This document shows positions 1 through 7,416 of a stretch of DNA of 18,119 nt, in pieces (the stretch's first letter is position 1; each line of letters begins with the position of its first letter). Below the pieces are notes generated by a model, which was not told the origin of the DNA, made no database searches, and saw only the letters and a program-made list of their open reading frames with translations. Position numbers and translations under genes: made by a program. Where the stretch lies: contig CAYOEZ010000083.1 in the NCBI GenBank assembly GCA_964402955.1, positions 1 to 18,119 of the forward strand. The letters are read 5' to 3'. The DNA comes from CAYOEZ01 sp964402955 (GTDB taxonomy: Bacteria > Chloroflexota > DTOL01 > DAOUCN01).

Positions 1-50
1 GGTAAGTTGTTAACGAGCAAAGTGGGGTATAACCCTACGAGCACTGACAT

Positions 51-110
51 CCATAGCCGCCGCCCCTTTGGCGCACCCACTCGGTAGGGCGGCTTTCCAT
101 AGCCGCCGCC
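51..110 (+). repeat. REP-like GTAG hairpin plus partial second copy, downstream of the M19 gene
   Basis: GTAG at 84-87 is followed directly by a 7-bp stem (GGCGGCT at 88-94, AGCCGCC at 101-107) around the loop TTCCAT. The last 14 bases, CCATAGCCGCCGCC (97-110), also occur at 51-64 as a detached half copy. The hairpin begins a few bases after the stop codon of the M19 gene, so it probably protects or ends that transcript, but no T-run follows. Related units lie at 1341-1424 and 10755-10828. The rest of 1-50 holds only a short palindrome around GGGTATAACCC. Confidence 0.6.
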
Positions 111-112
111 AG

Positions 113-1324
113 CTAGATCGCCCAACTTTCCTTGAGCACGCGTAAAACGTTGCCGCCGACCACCTTAGTGATGTCTTCGTTCTTGTAGCCGCGCTTGACC
201 AGCCAGCGCACGACGTTCGGGAACACCTCAGCCGGATTCTCAAGCCCCTCGACGTAGGGCACTTCCGTAACGGTCACGCGCTTGCGCGTGGCGCCAATGG
301 AGAGAGCAGCAGCAAAGGCATGGTGCAGCGCCACGTGGTCGCCGAAGAGGGTATCCGGCCCGAAGGCGACGTGATCGATTCCCACCAGGTTGGCGATGTA
401 CTCGAAGTGCTCCATGTACGATTCCAGGTTGTGCAGAGGGTGTTTCGCGGTCAGCGTCGTGTGCGGCGCAGCCTCGATACCGATCACGCCGCCACGCTGG
501 GCGCACAGCTTGATCACCCAATCGGGCTTGAGCCGGTTGGAATCGAACAGCGCCCGCGCTCCGGCGTGAGTGATAAATGTCGGTCTCTCGCTCAGCTCGA
601 TAGCATCGGCGCCCGTCTTGTCGCCGCAGTGCGATGTGTCAATTGTGATGCCCAGTCTGTTCATGCGCCGGACACATTGCTTGCCGAACTCGGTCAGGCC
701 GCCATCGTTCGCTTCCTTGAGGCCACAGCCCAGGCTATTCGCCTCGGAATAGGTGATGCCCATGCAGCGCACACCGAAGCCGTACATGATATCCAGCCGG
801 TCAAGCTCGTTCTCGATCATGGTCGCAGACTCGATGACCGACACCACACCGATCTTGCCCTCCGGCTTAGCCCGCCCGAGGTCGGCAATCGTCTCGACCT
901 TGTAGAGCATGTCCTGGTGCGCAAAGTCGCAGAAACGCTGGCCCAGGTCGTGGATAACATCTGTCCATTTCCAGCCATTCTGCGATGTGATCATGGCCGT
1001 GCCGTCCATGTAGTTCTCGAACACAAGATCGATCCCGGAAATGCTCAGGCCTTCGTACCCTGTCCACTCACGGCCGCAGCGGGCGTACTCAAAGACCTGG
1101 CTCAAATCCTCCGGGAAGATCGAGGTATGATCGTGCAACGAAACGATCGTATCCTTGGCCAGAATCGCGTGAACGCGCTTTTCCTCTGCTTCGGTCACAG
1201 CATAGACAAACGGAGCGACGCGGCCGAGCTCTTTGGCGAGCTTGAAGACCTTGTAATCGACGCCAGGCTCAAGATACTGGAACGATTTGTAGCCGTTGTA
1301 GCTTTTTTTCTGTGGCGGTAACAT
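113..1324 (-). CDS. M19 membrane-dipeptidase-like metallopeptidase, variant metal site
   Basis: 403 residues with the layout of peptidase family M19 (renal or membrane dipeptidase), which hydrolyses dipeptides and often accepts a C-terminal D-residue. Recognisable blocks are VSLHDHTS (62-68), VIES with Glu165, a GVRCMGITYSEANSLG stretch (184-199), LTEFGKQCVRRMNRLG (210-225), the metal-ligand histidines in DTSH (His232) and THAGARAL (His253), and GIDHVAFGPD (Asp324). The C-terminus has the usual GGNVLRVL. At the first metal motif the family normally has His-x-Asp; here it reads His64-Asp65-His66. There is no signal peptide, so the enzyme should be cytoplasmic. The ATG is preceded by AAGGAG at good spacing. 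It is the last gene of the left cluster, about 100 bp after the hydrolase gene with a tandem hairpin array between. Family call is firm; substrate is not known. Confidence 0.88.
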   Translation of the reverse strand: MLPPQKKSYNGYKSFQYLEPGVDYKVFKLAKELGRVAPFVYAVTEAEEKRVHAILAKDTIVSLHDHTSIFPEDLSQVFEYARCGREWTGYEGLSISGIDLVFENYMDGTAMITSQNGWKWTDVIHDLGQRFCDFAHQDMLYKVETIADLGRAKPEGKIGVVSVIESATMIENELDRLDIMYGFGVRCMGITYSEANSLGCGLKEANDGGLTEFGKQCVRRMNRLGITIDTSHCGDKTGADAIELSERPTFITHAGARALFDSNRLKPDWVIKLCAQRGGVIGIEAAPHTTLTAKHPLHNLESYMEHFEYIANLVGIDHVAFGPDTLFGDHVALHHAFAAALSIGATRKRVTVTEVPYVEGLENPAEVFPNVVRWLVKRGYKNEDITKVVGGNVLRVLKESWAI

Positions 1325-1340
1325 GTTTTCTCCTTATTTC

Positions 1341-1424
1341 GCCGGGTATGGAAACCCGGCCTACGTTCGCATCGGGTATGGAAACCCGGCCTACGTTCGC
1401 ATCGGGTATGGAAACCCGACCTGC
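1341..1424 (-). repeat. Three tandem 30-bp REP-like hairpin units
   Basis: Units at 1343-1372 and 1373-1402 are identical over 30 bp; a third, diverged one covers about 1403-1424. On the minus strand each reads GTAG (GCAG in the third), then a stem around TTCCAT. In the first unit the stem is 7 bp (GCCGGGT/ACCCGGC). The array fills the gap between the stop of the alpha/beta hydrolase gene (1426) and the ribosome binding site of the M19 gene. There are no spacers between units. Confidence 0.8.
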
Positions 1425-1425
1425 G

Positions 1426-2268
1426 CTAGATGCCGTTGTCGGACAGGAAGCGGCGCACGACAGCTTCCCATGCAGCCGCCTCTTCGATCTGCGGCGAATG
1501 CCCGCTGTTCTCGAAGACAGCCAACTGCGCATGTGGATACAATCTTTGCATGTCCTCGGCTGCCGCGATAGGAATGATCCAATCGTGGCGGCCGTGGGTG
1601 ATGAGCACAGGAACTTTCACGTCGTGCAAGCGTGGCTTGATATCAAAGTTGGGTAGATTGTGGCTGAACGCGTCATTGTGTGTCGCGTGATGCCACTGGA
1701 ACTGCTTGACGCGATCAGCGTCCTTCGCCGGATCCCAACTGACGTTGTACAAGGGCTGGATCTCCAGATAGCAGTCGTACATGTCATCATCTGAGAGGCA
1801 CTTGCCGTCGAAGATACGACGGAACTTGGCATAGTCCAGCCTATCCCGGGTGCGGGGGCTGGAGAGCGCGTTGGCCTCAGCCTCTTTCTCGTGGGCATGG
1901 TCGGGGCCGGTATCGCGCAGCATGACAGCGACGACGTTCTTCGGGTAGGCCAGCGCATACTCCTGCGCCAGGTAGCCGCCATAGGAACCGCCGGCGACGA
2001 CCACCATACCCAGGTTCAGGCGCTGGCGCAGAGCTTCGGCGTCGTCTACCCACTGCTTGTGCGTAAACGGCGGGTTAAGTCCGGACTGGCCGCTGCCGCG
2101 CTGATCCTGCACAACAACCTTATACCTGTCTGCCAGCCGTCCCCAGGCAGCCTTCGGCTCGCGATAGCCGCTCATACCGGGCGCGCCGTGGAAGCAGAGG
2201 ATGGCCTGCTTGTTCTCCACGCCCAGTACCTCGTAGTAGAGATTGTTGCCATTGATCTCAGCGAACAT
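1426..2268 (-). CDS. Alpha/beta hydrolase, S33 proline-iminopeptidase-like
   Basis: 280 residues with a complete alpha/beta hydrolase core. The oxyanion block HGAPG (27-31) and the DQRGSGQS block (55-62) resemble HGGPG and DQRGxGxS of prolyl aminopeptidases (family S33). The nucleophile is Ser95 in GGSYGG, the acid is probably Asp229 in HGRHDW, and the base is His257 in NSGHSP. The cap region (about 125-215) is not typical enough to fix a substrate. There is no signal peptide, so it probably releases N-terminal residues from imported peptides in the cytoplasm (inference). The reading frame is open further upstream into the neighbouring M20 gene, but the ATG at 2268 is preceded by GGAG at 5 bases and matches the start of the fold. 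A long palindrome sits immediately before this ribosome binding site. Confidence 0.85.
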   Translation of the reverse strand: MFAEINGNNLYYEVLGVENKQAILCFHGAPGMSGYREPKAAWGRLADRYKVVVQDQRGSGQSGLNPPFTHKQWVDDAEALRQRLNLGMVVVAGGSYGGYLAQEYALAYPKNVVAVMLRDTGPDHAHEKEAEANALSSPRTRDRLDYAKFRRIFDGKCLSDDDMYDCYLEIQPLYNVSWDPAKDADRVKQFQWHHATHNDAFSHNLPNFDIKPRLHDVKVPVLITHGRHDWIIPIAAAEDMQRLYPHAQLAVFENSGHSPQIEEAAAWEAVVRRFLSDNGI

Positions 2269-2280
2269 TCTGTCTCCAAC

Positions 2281-2337
2281 AGCCGTAATCCGGGGTCTGG
2301 GCTCCGGCTTCCGGAGCCCAGACCCCGGATTACGGCT
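2281..2337. repeat. Perfect 27-bp inverted repeat with a 3-base loop
   Basis: Arms 2281-2307 and 2311-2337 are exact reverse complements around CTT. On the minus strand the stem overlaps the last codons and the TAA stop of the M20 gene and ends about 4 bases before the GGAG of the hydrolase gene. No T-run follows on the minus strand, so it is not a classic intrinsic terminator for this transcript. It may act as an mRNA stabiliser or attenuator, or be an inserted palindromic repeat. Confidence 0.85.
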
Positions 2338-3721
2338 TTTCCGCCAGCCTCGTATAGTTGTCCAGGAAGAGCGCCATCGACTTTTCGAAGTCCAGAATAC
2401 CCTGCACGGTGCAGTATTCGTTGCTCGAGTGCTGGCGCGAGCCGTGGCCCAGGCCGCCAGTGATGTAGGGGATGCCCAGCACGCGCTCGAAGATCCAGTA
2501 CGGCGCGGAGCCCAGGTTGATCGGCTCAACCTTGGTGCGAAAGCCAAGCTGCTTGTAGGTCTGGAGCATGGCCTGGACAACCGGCTGGTCTATGGACACC
2601 TTCGACCAGTAGTACTTGTTCATGACATTCATCTTGATGTCGGCGTAGCCGTGATCGTCGAGATGCTTGCGGATGGAGGCCACGACCTTCTCGGGATCCA
2701 TGTTGGGCACCATGCGCACGTCCATCTTGACGGCGGCTTCGTGCGGCAACAGGGTCTTCGTGCCTGGCCCGGTATAGCCGCTCCACATGCCGTCGATGTT
2801 GAGCGTTGGCGTCGAAAACATCTTCTCCCACAGCGCTACGCCGTGCAGCGGATACTTGAACTTCTTGACATCCTGGAACTTCAGGTACGACTCCTCATCA
2901 AAGAGGTCGATGTTGGCCGCAATCTCCGCCCGTTCGGCGTCCGAGATAGCGATTGCCCCATCGCCCAGCCCCTTGATCAAGATGCGGTCGTCCTCGCCGG
3001 TCATCGTCGCCAGCGCCTGGATCAGCCGCCAGGCCGGGTTGTGCACGCCGGCAGCGATCGAGCCGTGGATGCCGCGCGTGGTCGGGCCGCCCCAGTCGCC
3101 GCCGGTGCAGGTCAACTCGAAGTACAGGATACCCTTCGTGCCCAGCCACATATAAGGGCGCAACTCCTCATCCTGCTGGAAGAAGGGGAAGAGGCAGGCC
3201 TCAGCATCCTTGAAGAGATCTTTGTTCTCAGGCACAAACTTGTTGAAAGCGCGCGACCCCATCTCCTCTTCGCCCTCGACCACGAAGATCAGATTGACCG
3301 GCAGCTTGCCGCGCACGGCCTCGATGGCATGCAATGTGCGGAAGAAGGCAGCAGTGGGGCCTTTGGTGTTGACAGCGCCACGGTTGATGATCGACTTGCC
3401 ATACTTGGGGAGGTCAACGATTTCGGCGGCAAAGGGCGGGGTTGTCCAACCTGGCTCATCGGCCGGCATGACGTCGTACATGCTATAGTACAAGAGGGTG
3501 TGCTCAGCGCCCTGGTCGAGGCGGCCATAGACCAGCGGGTGGTGGCCTTCAAGGGTAACAATTCGAGCTGTGCCGCCCAATTCAGTGATCATTTGCGCCG
3601 TCATAGCGGCGGTTTCTTTGATCCCTTCGCCGGTGTAGCTAATCGATGGCTGGCGCAGGTAGGTGCGCACGGCCTCCAGGTCCTCGGGGAAGTGCTGTTC
3701 CAGATAGGTCAATACATCCAT
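2330..3721 (-). CDS. M20-family metallopeptidase with altered metal ligands
   Basis: 463 residues, close in layout to the M20 dipeptidase group (carnosinase/DUG1-like): a catalytic domain interrupted by a dimerisation domain (about 195-355). The match is clear in MYDVMPADEPGWTTPPF (81-97), NRGAVNTKGP (113-122), PVNLIFVVEGEEEMGS (141-156, the Glu pair at 152-153) and HSSNEY (431-436). Typical members have GHYDV and GASDDKG at the first two places. Here Met81 takes the place of the zinc-binding His and Asn118 that of the bridging Asp. The start at 3721 has GGAG 7 bases upstream; a more distant ATG at 3778 has no such site. The TAA stop lies inside a palindromic repeat. It probably works on small imported peptides in the cytoplasm, but the altered site makes the reaction uncertain. 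Confidence 0.85.
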   Translation of the reverse strand: MDVLTYLEQHFPEDLEAVRTYLRQPSISYTGEGIKETAAMTAQMITELGGTARIVTLEGHHPLVYGRLDQGAEHTLLYYSMYDVMPADEPGWTTPPFAAEIVDLPKYGKSIINRGAVNTKGPTAAFFRTLHAIEAVRGKLPVNLIFVVEGEEEMGSRAFNKFVPENKDLFKDAEACLFPFFQQDEELRPYMWLGTKGILYFELTCTGGDWGGPTTRGIHGSIAAGVHNPAWRLIQALATMTGEDDRILIKGLGDGAIAISDAERAEIAANIDLFDEESYLKFQDVKKFKYPLHGVALWEKMFSTPTLNIDGMWSGYTGPGTKTLLPHEAAVKMDVRMVPNMDPEKVVASIRKHLDDHGYADIKMNVMNKYYWSKVSIDQPVVQAMLQTYKQLGFRTKVEPINLGSAPYWIFERVLGIPYITGGLGHGSRQHSSNEYCTVQGILDFEKSMALFLDNYTRLAEKP

Positions 3722-3865
3722 GTCACATCTCCACAATGAGTTTTTGCAACGGACTTTGTATGTGTCCGCCAATCTCATTACTACTACAGTGCATCCGTCA
3801 GGACGGCCTTTTTACCGCCGAGACACGCCCTCGCTGGAAAAAGTACGGTAGTAGTATCTTGCGCC

Positions 3866-4414
3866 TCAGTACCAGGCGCGAATCAGTGTGCCGGGGTCCA
3901 GCTTGGCCGGTGCGTTGGCAGCCTGCGCAGCATAGCCCAGCGGCAAAACAGCCAGCGGCGGAATCAACTCAGGCAATTTGAGCAGGTTCATCAGCGCCAC
4001 CATGTCATAGCCACCGATCCAGCAACTGGCCAGGCCGAGCGCCGTTGCAGCCAACAGCATGTTCTCGATCGCCGCCGACGTATCCTGATAGAGCAGCTTG
4101 TGGGCATGCTCCCAGCCATAGCGGGCGGCGCAGCGCTGCACATTGCCGCAGACAACAATGAGAAGCGGGGCTTCGAGCAGCCACGCCTGCGGCTGGCCGT
4201 TGAGCCACGAGTTGCCACGATAGGTTGTCTTGACGATCTCTGCTTTCAGCATCTGGTCTTTCTGGATAACAACGAACTCCCACGGCTGCTTGTTGCCTGC
4301 CGTGGGGGCCATCATACCAGCTTGCAGAACCCTGTTGATCAGATCATCGGCGGGCATGTCGGGCTTGTACGACCGTACGCTGCGCCGGGCAGCAACCACA
4401 TCAAAGAAATCCAT
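3866..4414 (-). CDS. Nitroreductase-family FMN oxidoreductase
   Basis: 182 residues, the usual length of a compact nitroreductase. Seen are the N-terminal FMN phosphate-binding RRSVRSYK (10-17), the NKQPWEFVVI strand (41-50), TSAAIENMLLAATALGLASCWIG (112-134), and the C-terminal LPLGYA block (158-162). Members reduce nitro groups, quinones or enones with NAD(P)H as dimers with bound FMN; the real substrate cannot be read from sequence. It follows dppF after about 50 bp, so it may be co-transcribed, but a TATAAT element overlapping the dppF stop may give it its own promoter. The frame extends upstream through a GC-rich hairpin, but that peptide looks like translated repeat. The ATG at 4414 follows GAGAGGG closely and fits family N-termini. 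Its link to peptide use is unclear. Confidence 0.88.
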   Translation of the reverse strand: MDFFDVVAARRSVRSYKPDMPADDLINRVLQAGMMAPTAGNKQPWEFVVIQKDQMLKAEIVKTTYRGNSWLNGQPQAWLLEAPLLIVVCGNVQRCAARYGWEHAHKLLYQDTSAAIENMLLAATALGLASCWIGGYDMVALMNLLKLPELIPPLAVLPLGYAAQAANAPAKLDPGTLIRAWY

Positions 4415-4420
4415 ATCCCT

Positions 4421-4450
4421 CTCACCCTGCCCTCGCCCTGACGGGGCGAG
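4421..4450. repeat. GC-rich hairpin in the leader of the nitroreductase gene
   Basis: CTCGCCC (4432-4438) and GGGCGAG (4444-4450) form a 7-bp stem around 5 bases, inside a CTCACCCTGCCCTCGCCC context. It resembles common dispersed intergenic repeats whose translation reads SGRGQGER-like. It lies directly upstream of the nitroreductase ribosome binding site. Confidence 0.5.
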
Positions 4451-4466
4451 AGTGTTTGGCGTCCCT

Positions 4467-4472
4467 ATTATA
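4467..4472 (-). promoter_or_regulatory. Possible -10 element for the nitroreductase gene
   Basis: The minus strand reads TATAAT exactly, and the TAA within it is the stop codon of dppF. The spacing to the nitroreductase ATG (about 50 bases) suits a promoter. No good -35 hexamer lies 16-18 bases upstream, so the call rests on the -10 alone. Confidence 0.3.
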
Positions 4473-5481
4473 CATGCAACCAGCATTCTACGCTATGCCC
4501 GCGCTCATTCGTAACAGCGGGAGGAGCTTCCTTGCTGCAGCGATCCATCGCCATCGGGCAGCGGGGATGGAAGCGGCAGCCAGATGGCACGTGCGCCGCC
4601 GACGGAATCATGTCCTTGATCAGCGGTTCCTTGCGCAAGGCATTGGGGTCGGGGATCAGCACGGCCGCGATCAGCGCCTGGGTATAGGGATGCAACGGGT
4701 TATCGATGACATCATCGGTCGGGCCGGTCTCCACGATGCGCCCCAGGTACATGATGGCCGTGCGCTGGCACATATACTGGATCAAAGAGAGATCATGTGA
4801 GATGTAAACCACGGCCAAATTGAACTGCCGGGCCAGCCCCTTCATCAGATTGAGCACACTCGCCCGCACCGACACATCGAGCATCGACACTGGCTCATCC
4901 GCGACAACGAAAGAGGGACCCAGAACCATGGCTCGGGCCAGCACCACCCGCTGCAACTGCCCACCGCTCATCTGATGCGGATACTTGTGCAGAAACGTCC
5001 CGGCCGGCGTCAGGTTGACCGACTCGAGCGCCTGCACTACCCGATCGCGCCCCTTGCTCCCGCCATTCAGCTTGTGGATGATGAGTGGTTCCATGATGGC
5101 GCGCTCGATCGTGAAGCGCGGATTGAGCGCTTCATAGGGATTCTGGAAGACCAGTTGGGCCTGGCGACGAAAAGCAGTCAAGGCGCTGCCCTTCAAGGAC
5201 GAGACATCCTGGCCATTGAAGAGCACCTGCCCGGCTGTAGGAGCGATCAGACGCAAGAGCAGCCTACCCGTTGTCGTCTTGCCGCAGCCGCTCTCGCCAG
5301 CCAATCCCAGCGCCTCTCCCTTGCGCACGTGTAGCGAGACGCCGTCGACAGCGTGCAGCATACGCTCTGAGCCACCCAGGAACGACGATAGAGCGCCACC
5401 TCGCACCGCATAGTATTTCTTCACATCGCGTAGCTCGACAACCGGCGCGGCGGCCGGACTTACACTGCTATGTTCTGCCAT
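4468..5481 (-). CDS. dppF: Dpp/Opp-type ABC transporter ATPase, DppF-like
   Basis: 337 residues. It carries Walker A GESGCGKT (62-69), Q-loop Gln113, signature MSGGQ (171-175), Walker B FVVADE (191-196) and the switch His229. The C-terminal oligopeptide-transporter extension has HPYT (264-267) and four cysteines (302, 308, 315, 333). In OppD of mycobacteria an equivalent Cys set holds a 4Fe-4S cluster, so one may be bound here too (inference). It should pair with DppD to power the permease pair upstream. I chose the ATG at 5481, which gives a 22-bp overlap with dppD and AGGA upstream, a typical coupled start; the longer frame would run back through much of dppD. It could also serve the second permease pair, which lacks ATPases here. 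Confidence 0.92.
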   Translation of the reverse strand: MAEHSSVSPAAAPVVELRDVKKYYAVRGGALSSFLGGSERMLHAVDGVSLHVRKGEALGLAGESGCGKTTTGRLLLRLIAPTAGQVLFNGQDVSSLKGSALTAFRRQAQLVFQNPYEALNPRFTIERAIMEPLIIHKLNGGSKGRDRVVQALESVNLTPAGTFLHKYPHQMSGGQLQRVVLARAMVLGPSFVVADEPVSMLDVSVRASVLNLMKGLARQFNLAVVYISHDLSLIQYMCQRTAIMYLGRIVETGPTDDVIDNPLHPYTQALIAAVLIPDPNALRKEPLIKDMIPSAAHVPSGCRFHPRCPMAMDRCSKEAPPAVTNERGHSVECWLHV

Positions 5482-6473
5482 ATTCTCGCATCCTGAGCTT
5501 GCGTTCTCAAAAAATCCGCTTCGTTCATGCGGTGACATGCGACCATGTGGCCGCTCTCCATTTCCTTGCTCGGCGGCTCGTCTTTGCGGCACACGTCCAG
5601 GGCAAACGGGCAGCGCGGCGCAAAGCGACAACCAACCGGTGGGTGAATCAGGCTGGGCAGAGCGCCTTCGATCGACACCAACGACTTTGGCTCTCGCAGA
5701 TTAGGGAAGGCGCGTTCCAGACCGATCGTGTAGGGATGGACAGAATGCTTGAAGATCGTTGCGACCGGGCCAGACTCCACCACCTTGCCCGCGTACATGA
5801 CCACCACATCCTGGCATGTCTGCGCCACTACCGACATATCGTGCGTGATCATGATAACCGAGATCGCGAGCCGTTCCTGCAAGTCCCGGATCGTTTTCAG
5901 CACCTGTTCCTGGACGATCACGTCGAGCGCCGTAACAGGCTCATCGGCAATGACCAGCGAGGGGTGCAGCGCCAACGCCATGGCAATGACCGCACGCTGC
6001 TTCATGCCCCCGCTCAACTCATGGGGATAATTGCGCAGGCGTTCAGCATCCAGGCCGACCAGCGCAAAAAGCTCTCTGGCCCGTTGCAGTGCGTCCCTCT
6101 TCGACAGGCCGCCGCGTTCGCACAAGACCTCAAGCATCTGCGACTCAAGCCGGTACACCGGATCAAGCGAGTGCATCGATGACTGGGGAATCATCGAAAT
6201 CTGCCGCCAGCGCAGCTCGCGCATCTGCTTCTCGGGTAAGGTTAGAAGGTCCTGCCCCTTGAAGAGCATTTGGCCGCTGTCCAGGCTCATGTTGCGCGGC
6301 ATCACGCGGATGACTGCGCGGCCGATGGTCGTCTTGCCGCACCCACTTTCACCGATCAGCCCCAGGCTCTTGCCCTCTGTCACAGAAAAACTCACGCCGT
6401 CAACCGCAGTCGCCAGTCCTGCCGTGGTGCGGTACGTAGCTTTGAGATTCTTCACATCGAGAAGTATACCCAT
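5460..6473 (-). CDS. dppD: Dpp/Opp-type ABC transporter ATPase, DppD-like
   Basis: 337 residues with all ABC ATPase motifs: Walker A GESGCGKT (41-48), Q-loop Gln97, signature LSGGM (153-157), Walker B LVIADE (173-178) and His211. The C-terminal extension typical of peptide importers has HPYT (246-249) and cysteines 282, 288, 295 and 313, which could bind a 4Fe-4S cluster as in mycobacterial OppD. It acts as one half of the cytoplasmic ATPase pair with DppF. Its ATG lies one base after the dppC stop, with GGGAG upstream, and its end overlaps dppF by 22 bp, so the genes are translationally coupled. Peptides are the most likely cargo by context, though related systems also move nickel or sugars. 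Confidence 0.93.
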   Translation of the reverse strand: MGILLDVKNLKATYRTTAGLATAVDGVSFSVTEGKSLGLIGESGCGKTTIGRAVIRVMPRNMSLDSGQMLFKGQDLLTLPEKQMRELRWRQISMIPQSSMHSLDPVYRLESQMLEVLCERGGLSKRDALQRARELFALVGLDAERLRNYPHELSGGMKQRAVIAMALALHPSLVIADEPVTALDVIVQEQVLKTIRDLQERLAISVIMITHDMSVVAQTCQDVVVMYAGKVVESGPVATIFKHSVHPYTIGLERAFPNLREPKSLVSIEGALPSLIHPPVGCRFAPRCPFALDVCRKDEPPSKEMESGHMVACHRMNEADFLRTQAQDARIWQNIAV

Positions 6474-6474
6474 C

Positions 6475-7416
6475 TCACTGCTCCCTCAGGCGCGGGAACA
6501 GCATCTCTTCGGTTCCACGTCCGATAAAGAAACCCGCCATGACCATCGCCATGATGCACAGACCGGGGGGAATGATCCAGGCCCAGGCGCCGCGCGTCAT
6601 CGCCTGCGAATTGTACGCATCCTGCAGCATGAACCCCCAACTTATCACTTTGGGATCGCCAAAGCCCAGGAAACTCACGCTGGCCTCAGTCAGAATGGCC
6701 CAGCCCATTGCCAGTGAGCCATACAGGAACGAAAGCGGCAGCACATTGGGGGCGACGTAGACGAAGAGGATACGCCAGGCGCTTGCGCCGGCTACCCGGG
6801 CTGCCTCGATGTAGTCGCGCTCTTTGACCACCAGCACCTGCGAACGGATGACGCGGGCGGTGTTGCACCAGAAGAGCAGACTCATGGCCAGCACAACATT
6901 CCAGATACTCGGTTTGAGGAAAGCAACGAGCACGACAACGAAAGGCAGAAACGGGATGCCAAAAGCGACGTCGGCCAGACGCATGAGGAGACTATCGACC
7001 CATCCGCCAAAATAGCCGGAGATCAGGCCGACGATGGTGCCGATCGCGACGACGATAAACGCCGCCAGGAAACCGACGACGACCGCCGGCCGGGCGCCAT
7101 AAAGGAGCTGCGAAAAGATATCACGCCCCATGCTCGTCGTTCCCAACACGAAGCGGCCAGATGGCTCCTGATTCATAAGCCACGCGCCGGTGGTTGCGTC
7201 TTTGATGATCAACTGCGGGTCATTCGGCGCCAAGAGGGGACCAATAATGGCAAAGATCACCGCTATCAGATAGATGATAACCCCCACTGTGGCCATGCGG
7301 TCGCGGCGCATACCGGTCCACAATGCACTCCAGGAGCCGGGAGCCGCGGCGGTCGCTGCGATCGCGGCGGCCGGGGCTGCTTGTGGTAGGTCCGTACCCG
7401 CAACATCGATGCTCAT
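6475..7416 (-). CDS. dppC: Dpp-type ABC permease, DppC-like
   Basis: 313 residues: an Ala-rich cytoplasmic N-terminus (1-40), a first membrane segment about 43-63, and five more segments that form the BPD_transp_1 core (about 110-298). The EAA-type coupling loop is EAARVAGASAWRILF (204-218), followed by the conserved APN. PLGTD is replaced by VLGTTSMGRD (90-99), as usual for DppC. It forms the inner-membrane channel with DppB. AAAGGAG precedes the ATG at 8 bases, and the start shares an ATGA overlap with the end of dppB. The end is one base from dppD. Subunit type is firm; the substrate is inferred from neighbours. Confidence 0.93.
   Translation of the reverse strand: MSIDVAGTDLPQAAPAAAIAATAAAPGSWSALWTGMRRDRMATVGVIIYLIAVIFAIIGPLLAPNDPQLIIKDATTGAWLMNQEPSGRFVLGTTSMGRDIFSQLLYGARPAVVVGFLAAFIVVAIGTIVGLISGYFGGWVDSLLMRLADVAFGIPFLPFVVVLVAFLKPSIWNVVLAMSLLFWCNTARVIRSQVLVVKERDYIEAARVAGASAWRILFVYVAPNVLPLSFLYGSLAMGWAILTEASVSFLGFGDPKVISWGFMLQDAYNSQAMTRGAWAWIIPPGLCIMAMVMAGFFIGRGTEEMLFPRLREQ

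Noticed and set aside
1303..1309. Run of seven A (minus strand) in codons 6-7 of the M19 gene as a slippage switch
   Set aside because: The run is short and the frame is intact; nothing else supports programmed slippage.
320..1321. Long plus-strand open frame opposite the M19 gene
   Set aside because: It is the antisense shadow of a well-supported M19 gene, without a domain of its own.
1341..1424. CRISPR-like direct repeats
   Set aside because: The 30-bp units are directly adjacent with no spacers, each holds a GTAG hairpin found elsewhere in the window, and no cas gene is present.
2243..3739. 498-codon plus-strand open frame opposite the M20 gene
   Set aside because: The minus strand encodes a clear M20 protein with a ribosome binding site; the plus-strand peptide shows no recognisable motif and starts in a palindrome.
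3795..3811. CCGTCAGGACGG followed by CCTTTTT as a terminator
   Set aside because: The T-run follows on the plus strand, where there is no gene to terminate, and the stem is only 4-5 bp.
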